Source: Mesobacillus boroniphilus (GTDB taxonomy: Bacteria; Bacillota; Bacilli; Bacillales; Cytobacillaceae). From it: a DNA stretch of 64,000 bases. Below, piece after piece: positions 39,471 to 46,668 of this stretch. The notes below the pieces were generated by a model. It ran no database searches, was not told the origin of the DNA, and saw nothing but the letters and a program-made list of their open reading frames with translations. The DNA lies in NCBI RefSeq assembly GCF_018424685.1, contig NZ_QTKX01000001.1:682001-746000 (forward strand). The letters run 5' to 3'. How positions within the stretch are numbered: position 1 is the first letter of the stretch; every line of letters starts with the position of its first letter. Both the position numbers and the translations under genes were made by a program.

Positions 39471-39715
39471 TCTAGCTTCAGCGCCTAGCCCCTCGAGTCG
39501 CTTGTCTAGTTTCGCCTCCTAGAAACTCCGAAACTTCAACTCCGCCGACAGAAGCAAAAAGCGCTTCTTTGTCGGAGTCTCCAGTTTCTGCGTTTCTGGG
39601 CAGTCGGCTACACATTTCGATTTCGGTCCGCTCAAGTGAAGTCAAAGAGCGACTTCACTGGTCGGACCTCCAGCGCTAGTCGGGGCTGTTCAAGGCGCTT
39701 GCGCTTTTCTTATAC
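39471..39715 (-). repeat. GC-rich palindromic repeat, family 1, copy B, with inserted hairpin
   Basis: Reverse orientation relative to copy A. The left end is CTTCAGCGCCTAGCCCCTCG, and the right end is GTCGGGGCTGTTCAAGGCGC. The core GTGAAGTCAAAGAGCGACTT matches the copy A centre. About 118 bases (39504-39621) are inserted after GAGTCGCTT. The insert has nested arms AGAAACT/AGTTTCT, ACTCCG/CGGAGT and CCGACAGAAGC/GCTTCTTTGTCGG. It lies directly upstream of asd, between the candidate promoter and the gene. Confidence 0.8.
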
Positions 39716-39801
39716 ACCGCCGTTTTATACTTATGGTTCAAACACCCCAAGCTAAAAGCTGGGATATTAAAACGATAATGGTAGTGGAAGGGGAAACAGC
39801 A

Positions 39802-40851
39802 ATGTCAGAGAGAAAAGGTTACCGTGTAGCAGTAGTTGGAGCAACAGGAGCAGTAGGACAGCAGATGATCCAGACGCTCGAAAACAGGGACTTCCCTGTG
39901 TCGGAGCTATTATTGCTGTCATCATCAAGATCAGCTGGTACAAAGGTTGAATATAAAGGAAAAGAGATAACGGTACAGGAAGCCAAGCCAGAAAGCTTTG
40001 AAGGGGTGGATATCGCCCTGTTCAGCGCAGGAGGAAGTGTTTCCAAGGAGCTGGCACCAGAAGCAGTCAAACGCGGAGCCATCGTTGTCGATAACACAAG
40101 TGCATTCCGTATGGATGAGAATACTCCACTTGTCGTGCCTGAAGTAAATGAGGAGGATCTGCATTCGCACAATGGAATTATCGCTAATCCGAACTGCTCA
40201 ACGATCCAGATGGTCGTAGCATTGGAGCCATTACGGAAAAAATTCGGTCTGGAAAAAATTATCGTATCGACCTACCAGGCAGTTTCAGGTGCAGGGGCAG
40301 CAGCTGTCGAGGAGCTGGAGGAACAGACTCAGGCAATCCTGAACGGAGAAGAATACGAACCAAAAATCCTTCCAGTCAAGTCAGCAGATAAGCACTACCA
40401 GATTGCATTTAATGCCATTCCACAGATCGATACATTCGTAGATAATGGTTTTACGTATGAAGAAATGAAGATGATCAATGAAACGAAGAAAATCATGCAC
40501 ATGCCTGGACTGCAGGTTGCCGCGACATGTGTTCGTCTGCCGGTTGGCACGGGCCATTCAGAGTCAGTGTATATTGAAATTGGCCAGGACGGTGTTTCCG
40601 CAGCTGAAGTAAAGGAACTATTGGCTGATGCACCAGGTGTTGTCCTTCAGGATGATCCTGATCAGCAGCTGTATCCAATGCCTGCATTCTGCGTTGGCAA
40701 AAACGATGTATTCGTAGGCAGAATCAGGAAAGATATTGATAACGACAAGGGCTTTCATATGTGGGTCGTTTCTGACAACTTGTTAAAAGGTGCTGCATGG
40801 AACTCAGTCCAAATTGCTGAAAGTCTTGTGAAGCTTGGGTTAGTAAAATAA
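39802..40851 (+). CDS. asd: aspartate-semialdehyde dehydrogenase
   Basis: 349 residues from the ATG at 39802, preceded by GGAAGGGGAAA. The upstream frame to 39733 runs out of the repeat and is not family-like. The NADP-binding [14 protein letters not shown] lies at the N-terminus. The catalytic Cys is in [16 protein letters not shown], and the distal His region is [14 protein letters not shown]. It reduces aspartyl phosphate to the semialdehyde for lysine, diaminopimelate, dipicolinate, threonine and methionine. It heads asd-dapG-dapA. Confidence 0.97.
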   Translation: MSERKGYRVAVVGATGAVGQQMIQTLENRDFPVSELLLLSSSRSAGTKVEYKGKEITVQEAKPESFEGVDIALFSAGGSVSKELAPEAVKRGAIVVDNTSAFRMDENTPLVVPEVNEEDLHSHNGIIANPNCSTIQMVVALEPLRKKFGLEKIIVSTYQAVSGAGAAAVEELEEQTQAILNGEEYEPKILPVKSADKHYQIAFNAIPQIDTFVDNGFTYEEMKMINETKKIMHMPGLQVAATCVRLPVGTGHSESVYIEIGQDGVSAAEVKELLADAPGVVLQDDPDQQLYPMPAFCVGKNDVFVGRIRKDIDNDKGFHMWVVSDNLLKGAAWNSVQIAESLVKLGLVK

Positions 40852-40892
40852 AAGCACAATTGATTTAATGACAGAATCTCTGAGGTGTTACG

Positions 40893-42137
40893 ATGAAAAT
40901 AATCGTTCAAAAATTTGGCGGTACATCTGTCCGGGATGAACAAAGCCGCAGCCATGCGATGAACCATATTAAGAAGGCGATCGCTGATGGGTATAAAGCC
41001 GTTGTGGTCGTCTCTGCGATGGGCAGGAAGGGAGACCCGTACGCTACTGACACGCTCCTAGGTTTGCTGGGAGGAAGTGACAGCAAAATCAGCAAGCGGG
41101 AGCATGATCTCCTTCTATCGTGCGGAGAAACGATTTCCAGTGTCGTTTTTACCAATATGCTCCTTGAAAATGGCTTAAATGCGACTGCCCTTACAGGTGC
41201 CCAGGCGGGATTCAGGACAAATAGCGAGCATACGAACGCCAGGATACTTGATATGAAGTGCGACCGATTGCTGCGAGAACTGGATCAGGTCGACGTGGTC
41301 GTCGTGGCTGGCTTTCAGGGTGCTGCTAAAAATGGGGACGTGACAACAATTGGCAGGGGTGGCAGTGACACATCGGCTGCAGCGCTTGGCGCAGCGTTAA
41401 ACGCGGAATGGATTGACATCTTTACCGATGTCGAGGGAATCATGACTGCTGATCCAAGGATCGCAGAAAACGCAAGGCCACTTTCCGTGGTCACTTATAC
41501 CGAAGTTTGCAATATGGCTTACCAGGGGGCGAAGGTAATCCATCCTCGCGCCGTTGAGATAGCCATGCAGGCAAAGGTTCCGATCAGAATCAGGTCCACT
41601 TATTCAGAAGGCCTTGGCACGTTGGTTACTACCCTTAATCGTGAAAATAAAGGAACTGACATCAAGGAACGACCTGTAACAGGAATAGCGCATGTTTCAA
41701 ATGTAAGCCAAATCAAGGTTTTTGCAAAAAAAGACCAATACAATCTCCAGTCTGAAGTTTTCAAGGCTATGGCTAATGAAAACATCAGCGTAGATTTTAT
41801 CAATATTTCTCCAAATGGAGTGGTCTACACTGTCTTAGACGAAATGACGGACCGGGCAGTAAAAGTATTGGAAGGATTGGGACACACTCCGCAAATTGAG
41901 AGACATTGCGCGAAGGTCTCCGTTGTCGGAGCAGGAATGGCAGGAGTCCCAGGTGTAACCTCAAAAATAGTTACAGCTTTATCTGAAAAAGGCATCCGCA
42001 TCCTTCAGTCCGCTGATAGCCATACAACCATTTGGGTATTAGTCAAACAAGAAGATTTAGGAAAGTCAGTTAATGCATTGCATGATGCCTTTCAGCTTGA
42101 AGTGGAAACAGCAGATTTCGAGCGTCAAGATATTTAA
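40893..42137 (+). CDS. dapG: aspartokinase I (diaminopimelate-sensitive type)
   Basis: 414 residues. The kinase signature KIIVQKFGGTSVRDE is at the N-terminus, and GRGGSDTSAAALGAAL and DVEGIMTADPRI follow. Two C-terminal ACT domains (about 260-405) form the allosteric site. In B. subtilis DapG is inhibited by meso-diaminopimelate and serves cell wall and spore needs. GAGGTG precedes the ATG. Confidence 0.95.
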   Translation: MKIIVQKFGGTSVRDEQSRSHAMNHIKKAIADGYKAVVVVSAMGRKGDPYATDTLLGLLGGSDSKISKREHDLLLSCGETISSVVFTNMLLENGLNATALTGAQAGFRTNSEHTNARILDMKCDRLLRELDQVDVVVVAGFQGAAKNGDVTTIGRGGSDTSAAALGAALNAEWIDIFTDVEGIMTADPRIAENARPLSVVTYTEVCNMAYQGAKVIHPRAVEIAMQAKVPIRIRSTYSEGLGTLVTTLNRENKGTDIKERPVTGIAHVSNVSQIKVFAKKDQYNLQSEVFKAMANENISVDFINISPNGVVYTVLDEMTDRAVKVLEGLGHTPQIERHCAKVSVVGAGMAGVPGVTSKIVTALSEKGIRILQSADSHTTIWVLVKQEDLGKSVNALHDAFQLEVETADFERQDI

Positions 42138-42197
42138 AAAGAATTATGCTTCCCAGCCGCAGCTGACGGAAGCCTTTCAGAAGAGGAGTGAACAGGA

Positions 42198-43064
42198 ATG
42201 GTTCAATTCGGAAGAGTATCCACAGCAATGGTGACGCCATTTGATCACAAAGGTCACATTGATTTCGCTAAAACAACCCAGCTAGTAAACCATTTGATTG
42301 ATAACGGGACTGACTCGCTTGTTGTTGCAGGAACAACAGGTGAATCCCCAACTCTATCTAAAGAGGAGAAAATCGCATTATTCCAGCATGTCGTGAAGGT
42401 TGTAGACAAGAGGGTGCCAGTCATTGCGGGAACAGGCAGCAACAACACATATGCTACCATCGAACTGACAAAAAAAGCAGAAGAGATTGGTGTAGACGCA
42501 ATCATGATTGTAGCACCATACTACAATAAGCCAAATCAGGAAGGTCTTTATCAGCACTTTAAGGCAGCTGCTGAAGCTACCACACTGCCAGTAATGGTGT
42601 ACAACATTCCGGGAAGGTCTGTAATCAACATCCTGCCAGAAACAGTCATTAAGCTTGCTGAAATTCCGAACATTGTAGCTGTTAAGGAAGCGAGCGGCGA
42701 CCTGAATGCCATGACTAAGATCATCGCAAATACACCAGACGATTTCCTCCTATACAGTGGAGACGACGGATTGACGCTGCCGGTTCTTGCAATCGGCGGT
42801 ACTGGAATTGTATCTGTAGCATCACATGTAATCGGCAATGAAATGCAAGCAATGGTCGATGCATTCTTCAGCGGAAGGAATGCGGACGCTGCAAAACTGC
42901 ACCAACACCTGCTTCCAATCATGCAAGGACTCTTCGCGGCTCCAAGCCCGGCACCTGTCAAAACAGCATTGCAGCTAAAAGGACTCGATGTCGGCTCCGT
43001 ACGTTTGCCAATGGTGCCACTGACCGAACAAGAAAGAACAGAAGTAGCTAAACTATTCAAATAA
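42198..43064 (+). CDS. dapA: 4-hydroxy-tetrahydrodipicolinate synthase
   Basis: 288 residues of the TIM-barrel DapA family. The Schiff-base lysine is K163 in NIVAVKEASGDL, and the catalytic Tyr is Y135 in MVYNIPGR. The N-terminal AGTTGESPTLSKEE is the substrate loop. It condenses pyruvate with aspartate semialdehyde. The product feeds both diaminopimelate synthesis and SpoVFA/SpoVFB, encoded just upstream. A terminator follows. Confidence 0.97.
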   Translation: MVQFGRVSTAMVTPFDHKGHIDFAKTTQLVNHLIDNGTDSLVVAGTTGESPTLSKEEKIALFQHVVKVVDKRVPVIAGTGSNNTYATIELTKKAEEIGVDAIMIVAPYYNKPNQEGLYQHFKAAAEATTLPVMVYNIPGRSVINILPETVIKLAEIPNIVAVKEASGDLNAMTKIIANTPDDFLLYSGDDGLTLPVLAIGGTGIVSVASHVIGNEMQAMVDAFFSGRNADAAKLHQHLLPIMQGLFAAPSPAPVKTALQLKGLDVGSVRLPMVPLTEQERTEVAKLFK

Positions 43065-43070
43065 ATTATC

Positions 43071-43098
43071 AGGCCAACCCGAGGGTTGGCCTTTCTTA
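43071..43098 (+). terminator. intrinsic terminator after dapA
   Basis: AGGCCAACCC (43071-43080) pairs perfectly with GGGTTGGCCT (43083-43092), followed by TTCTT. Confidence 0.88.
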
Positions 43099-43134
43099 TG
43101 TAAAAAAGTAAGGTGATCACTGGGGGGGCCTAGC

Positions 43135-43265
43135 GAAATGTCGTGCTTCTTGGACATTTTTAATGAATCTGTGCTCTGAAATGTCTATATAATACGGTTT
43201 CTTAGACGTTTTGAAGGGAATCGCGCTCTGAAATGTCCATTAAGCACTTATTCTTAGACCAAGGG
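43135..43265. repeat. short tandem array with GAAATGTC units, 43 and 52 bp apart
   Basis: GAAATGTC recurs at 43135, 43178 and 43230, and GCTCTGAAATGTC is shared by the last two. In unit 1 AAATGTC faces GACATTT (7-bp stem). In unit 2 AAATGTC faces GACGTTT, with the second arm shifted by 9 bases. That shift accounts for the 43 versus 52 spacing. Unit 3 keeps CTTAGAC but then diverges. The array lies between the dapA terminator and the rnjB promoter. Confidence 0.75.
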
Positions 43266-43320
43266 GATAAAAGCAGATCATCTGAAAAGTTTTGAGTTAC
43301 TGTCGGCTTTTGGTATTAAG

Positions 43321-43350
43321 TTGTAAAGGTTTTCTGTCATCAAGTATAAT
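43321..43350 (+). promoter_or_regulatory. SigA promoter for rnjB
   Basis: TTGTAA (43321-43326), an 18-base spacer, then a consensus TATAAT (43345-43350), 51 bases before the TTG start. The rest of the 337-base dapA-rnjB gap is the terminator and the short repeat array. Confidence 0.7.
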
Positions 43351-43401
43351 AATAGAAAATGGTCACGGTCGGAGACATATCAATTTAGGAGGAGCGTAGA
43401 C

Positions 43402-45072
43402 TTGAATACGAAGAAAAATGAAAATATAAGAATCATCGCACTTGGTGGAGTAGGGGAAATCGGTAAGAATATGTACGTCACCGAAGTGGACGGTGATATT
43501 TTTGTGGTTGACGCTGGATTGATGTTCCCTGAGGATGAGATGCTGGGAATCGATATTGTCATTCCGGACTTTTCCTATTTAACTTCAAATAGCGAAAGGG
43601 TAAAGGCAATTCTTCTGACTCATGGACACGAAGACCATATTGGTGCATTAACTTATGTGTTGCGAAAAATCAATGTCCCGGTTTACGGAACAAAGCTTAC
43701 TATTGCCCTGGCGAAGGAGAAAATGAAAGAACAGGAATTCTCTGGTTCAGTTGACTTTCGTGAAATAAATGCAGATTCTGTATTGAATTTTGATACGGTA
43801 TCTGTCTCCTTTTTCAAGACCAATCACAGTATTCCTGATTCAGTAGGAATCAGCATCAATACTTCAGAGGGCGCAATCATACATACAGGAGATTTTAAAT
43901 TCGACCAGGCTGCTTCACCTCTATACAAGCCTGAAATTGGCAAGATGGCTGCAATTGGGGAAAAAGGTGTACTTTGCTTGCTTTCTGACAGTACAGAGGC
44001 AGAAAGACCGGGGTATACTCCATCTGAATCAACCGTCGTTACTGAACTTTCTAATGTCTTTTATAATGCACCGGGCAGGATTATTGCGGCCTGCTTTGCC
44101 TCTGATTTAAACAGGATCCAGCATCTCTTTGACAGTGCGGCGGCAAATGGCCGCAAAGTCGCGGTGGTAGGAAAAAGCCTGAAACGTGTATTTGATATAG
44201 CATTACAACTCGGCTATTTACAGGTTATTGATGACTTGATTATATCGGTAAACAATTTAAAGAATTTCGAAGATAATCAGGTTGTTATTTTAACGACAGG
44301 CAGTCAGGGCGAGCCGATTGAAGCTCTGCAGAAAATGGCTAAACAAGCACATCCACAGGTGAATATCCAGGAAGGAGACACAGTCTTGTTTGCTGCTTCC
44401 CCACTAAGGGGAAGTGAAGTTTTTATTTATAAGACGATGGATATGCTTTACCGAGCCGGTGCAAATGTTGTATCAAGCAAAAAAAGTGTCCAGGTTTCAA
44501 GCCATGGAAGTCAGGAAGAATTAAAATTCATGATCAATCTGATGAATCCGAAATTCTTCATTCCTGTTCATGGCGAATACAAAATGCTGAAGGCTCACAA
44601 AAAGTTAGCTCAATCATGCGGGATTGCGGAGGAGAATATTTTCATCCCCGACCGTGGTGACGTGATTGAAATTTCTGGCGGAATACTAAAGTCCACAGAG
44701 AAGGTACCGGCCGGGAATACATTGATTGACGGAATCGGGGTCGGAGATGTAGGCAATATTGTTCTTCGTGACCGAAGACTGCTTTCGCAGGACGGTGTTT
44801 TAATTGTAGTTGTCACACTGAATAAAGCAGACAGAAAAATTGCCGCCGGCCCAGAACTTATATCGCGCGGTTTCGTCTATGTACGTGAATCAGAAAAATT
44901 GATGTTGGATTCATCTACCCTTGTAAGAGAAATCGTAGAAAAAAATGCACATAAAGAGTCATTCGATTGGAATAGTTTAAAACAAGACATCCGGGATTCA
45001 TTGAACCAATATTTATTTGAAAAAACAAAACGCCGCCCAATGATCATGCCGATCATAATGGAGGTTAAATAA
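43402..45072 (+). CDS. rnjB: RNase J2
   Basis: 556 residues from a TTG start 7 bases after GGAGGAG. The metallo-beta-lactamase/beta-CASP nuclease has LTHGHEDHIGAL, where canonical RNase J1 has HGHxDH. TGDFKFD, the beta-CASP domain and a C-terminal dimerisation domain follow. The Glu in HGHEDH and the place between dapA and tepA match B. subtilis RnjB rather than RnjA. RNase J2 complexes with J1 in RNA decay and has weak activity of its own. Confidence 0.95.
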   Translation: MNTKKNENIRIIALGGVGEIGKNMYVTEVDGDIFVVDAGLMFPEDEMLGIDIVIPDFSYLTSNSERVKAILLTHGHEDHIGALTYVLRKINVPVYGTKLTIALAKEKMKEQEFSGSVDFREINADSVLNFDTVSVSFFKTNHSIPDSVGISINTSEGAIIHTGDFKFDQAASPLYKPEIGKMAAIGEKGVLCLLSDSTEAERPGYTPSESTVVTELSNVFYNAPGRIIAACFASDLNRIQHLFDSAAANGRKVAVVGKSLKRVFDIALQLGYLQVIDDLIISVNNLKNFEDNQVVILTTGSQGEPIEALQKMAKQAHPQVNIQEGDTVLFAASPLRGSEVFIYKTMDMLYRAGANVVSSKKSVQVSSHGSQEELKFMINLMNPKFFIPVHGEYKMLKAHKKLAQSCGIAEENIFIPDRGDVIEISGGILKSTEKVPAGNTLIDGIGVGDVGNIVLRDRRLLSQDGVLIVVVTLNKADRKIAAGPELISRGFVYVRESEKLMLDSSTLVREIVEKNAHKESFDWNSLKQDIRDSLNQYLFEKTKRRPMIMPIIMEVK

Positions 45073-45077
45073 TAACG

Positions 45078-45112
45078 AAAAAGTACTGGCTATTGCCAGT
45101 ACTTTTTGTTTT
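45078..45112 (+). terminator. intrinsic terminator after rnjB
   Basis: A perfect 13-bp stem: AAAAAGTACTGGC (45078-45090) and GCCAGTACTTTTT (45095-45107) around TATT. Confidence 0.93.
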
Positions 45113-45167
45113 TGTTTAGGAAATTATAAAATTATATATTTGTGGATAACTAATTGTAGGGGGTCTT

Positions 45168-45342
45168 AATCCAGCTCCAGCGCCTAGCCCCTCGAGTCGC
45201 TTCGGTCCACCCAATGAAGTCAAAGAACGACTTCACCGGCCGGACCTCCGTGGCACACGATGTGCTAGACCCGCCAGCCACAGGACGTGGCGCTATAAGG
45301 CGGGCAGCGCTTGTCGGGGCTGAACGAGGCGCTTGCGCTTTT
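45168..45342 (-). repeat. GC-rich palindromic repeat, family 1, copy C, with a different inserted hairpin
   Basis: Same orientation as copy B. It opens CCAGCTCCAGCGCCTAGCCC and closes GGGGCTGAACGAGGCGCTTG. Here the GAGTCGCTTCGGTCC junction is uninterrupted. Instead about 56 bases (45250-45305) are inserted between CGGACCTCC and AGCGCTTG. The insert contains GCACACGATGTGC and a CCCGCC/GGCGGG stem with an inner CCAC/GTGG. It accounts for most of the 375-base rnjB-tepA gap. Confidence 0.8.
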
Positions 45343-45386
45343 TGTTCTCCTTTCTCGTTCAAACACTTAAAGTCACTCCCCAGTCT

Positions 45387-45416
45387 GGAATGAAATTGGG
45401 GATGATGTTCATACTA
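45387..45416 (+). promoter_or_regulatory. sigma-G-type forespore promoter for tepA
   Basis: GGAATG, a 17-base spacer, then CATACTA, 31 bases before the tepA start. This matches the B. subtilis sigma-G consensus closely (-35 gGnATR, -10 CATnnTA). TepA was reported as a sigma-G-controlled forespore protein in B. subtilis, which fits. Confidence 0.7.
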
Positions 45417-45447
45417 AAGTTATCATGCCTGAAGGGAGCATATAAGG

Positions 45448-46200
45448 ATGGATAAGGATATGAATAAAATCAGTTCAGAAAGCCAGGAAGGCCAGCAAGA
45501 GGATAAGGAGAACAAACCATCTGGTCTTCTTGAGAAAATCCAGCAGCTAGGACAGACGAATGTACCACAACTGTCTCAGGATTCGAAAATCCATTGTTTG
45601 ACGATTGTTGGTCAAATCGAAGGGCATATGCAGCTTCCGCCTCATAATAAAACGACAAAATATGAACATTTGATTCCGCAAATTGTCGCCATTGAACAAA
45701 ACCAGAATATTGAAGGCTTACTTGTCATCTTGAATACAGTTGGCGGGGATGTGGAGGCAGGACTGGCAATTTCAGAGATGCTGGCGTCACTCTCAAAGCC
45801 GACAGTTTCAATCGTCCTGGGAGGCGGCCATTCCATAGGAGTGCCTATTGCGGTTTCCTGTGATTATTCGTTCATTGCGGAGACAGCCACAATGACTATT
45901 CATCCGATCAGGTTGACTGGACTCGTCATCGGCGTTCCACAAACATTTGAATATCTCGATAAAATGCAGGAAAGAGTCGTTAATTTTGTTACGAAGCACT
46001 CTAATATTGCAGAAGAAACATTCAAAGAGCTGATGTTTGCCAAAGGGAACCTGACAAGGGACATCGGAACGAACGTTGTCGGCCATGATGCAGTGGAAAC
46101 CGGTCTTATCCATGAAGTCGGCGGCATAGGACAGGCGATGAGGAAGTTAAATGAATTAATAGATATGAATAAACAAAAGTCTGAAGTGATTGTCCAATGA
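45448..46200 (+). CDS. tepA: TepA (YmfB), ClpP-like serine protease of spore outgrowth
   Basis: 250 residues. The N-terminal extension is charged and Gln rich, and the ClpP fold starts near residue 50. The active-site serine is in [13 protein letters not shown], and the His in [11 protein letters not shown]. No signal peptide was seen. In B. subtilis the ClpP-like YmfB/TepA helps degrade small acid-soluble spore proteins during outgrowth, although the name refers to protein translocation. It overlaps ylzJ by four bases. Confidence 0.93.
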   Translation: MDKDMNKISSESQEGQQEDKENKPSGLLEKIQQLGQTNVPQLSQDSKIHCLTIVGQIEGHMQLPPHNKTTKYEHLIPQIVAIEQNQNIEGLLVILNTVGGDVEAGLAISEMLASLSKPTVSIVLGGGHSIGVPIAVSCDYSFIAETATMTIHPIRLTGLVIGVPQTFEYLDKMQERVVNFVTKHSNIAEETFKELMFAKGNLTRDIGTNVVGHDAVETGLIHEVGGIGQAMRKLNELIDMNKQKSEVIVQ

Positions 46201-46409
46201 TCCTTTATACTATGATGCCACATGAACAGGTTTTCCCGCCAAGCGAAGAGGGAGCCGTCAACCAGGTTATGATAAGCTATAACGGAATCCCAATCATGGC
46301 AGAATGGACCGAGAATCACGAGTATCGGGTAGTCAGGGTAATGAGTACCGATCCCAACCATTACATGGAACCTTCATGTTTACCGGGTTCAACAATTTCA
46401 CTATCTTAG
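46197..46409 (+). CDS. ylzJ: YlzJ-like small protein
   Basis: 70 residues, starting on the tepA stop (ATGA). [19 protein letters not shown] at the N-terminus is the YlzJ family hallmark. The rest alternates short strands and ends with [10 protein letters not shown]. The function is unknown. Constant pairing with tepA suggests a role in the same forespore or outgrowth process. Confidence 0.88.
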   Translation: MILYTMMPHEQVFPPSEEGAVNQVMISYNGIPIMAEWTENHEYRVVRVMSTDPNHYMEPSCLPGSTISLS

Positions 46410-46412
46410 TTA

Positions 46413-46500
46413 AGCTCTTTACGTACAACTTTACTGCGCAGTAAAAAGTAAATCGGCATGCGGTTTTTACGAATTACCATTACGTAATTTTGAAAAGAGC
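46413..46500. repeat. palindromic cluster between ylzJ and spoIIIE
   Basis: GCTCTTTACGTA (46413-46424) and AAAGAGC (46494-46500) bound the block. Inside lie a perfect 16-bp palindrome TTTACTGCGCAGTAAA (46430-46445) and ATTAC/GTAAT arms (46475-46489). The outer arms resemble the GGCTCTTTTC/GAAAAGAGCC pair at 39208-39268. It may serve as the ylzJ terminator. Confidence 0.6.
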
Positions 46501-46545
46501 ACAGAACCGATTTAAAAACGATTGTGCCGTTTCAGCTGGCAAATA

Positions 46546-46597
46546 TGATATAATATGGATACACTCAGCATTGGCAGCCGAATAGGGCTGCTTTTCT
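46546..46597 (+). promoter_or_regulatory. extended -10 promoter and leader hairpin for spoIIIE
   Basis: TGATATAAT (46546-46554) is an extended -10 without a spaced -35. Just downstream GCAGCC (46574-46579) pairs with GGGCTGC (46585-46591), followed by TTTTCTTCTT. This looks like a small terminator or attenuator about 75 bases before spoIIIE. Confidence 0.5.
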
Positions 46598-46668
46598 TCT
46601 TACTGAAGTTTGAGAACAGGACTCTTTGTTTATGCTGATAGTGAAGCTATAAATATTCAGGTGATAAA

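Noticed and set aside
39196..39801. Lysine riboswitch upstream of asd-dapG-dapA
   Set aside because: The gap holds a simple inverted repeat and a family 1 repeat. I could not find the conserved lysine-aptamer core, and these genes are not the usual lysC target.
43620..43660. HGHEDH in RnjB as a damaged active site
   Set aside because: Variation at this position is usual for RNase J2, which is known to be weakly active.
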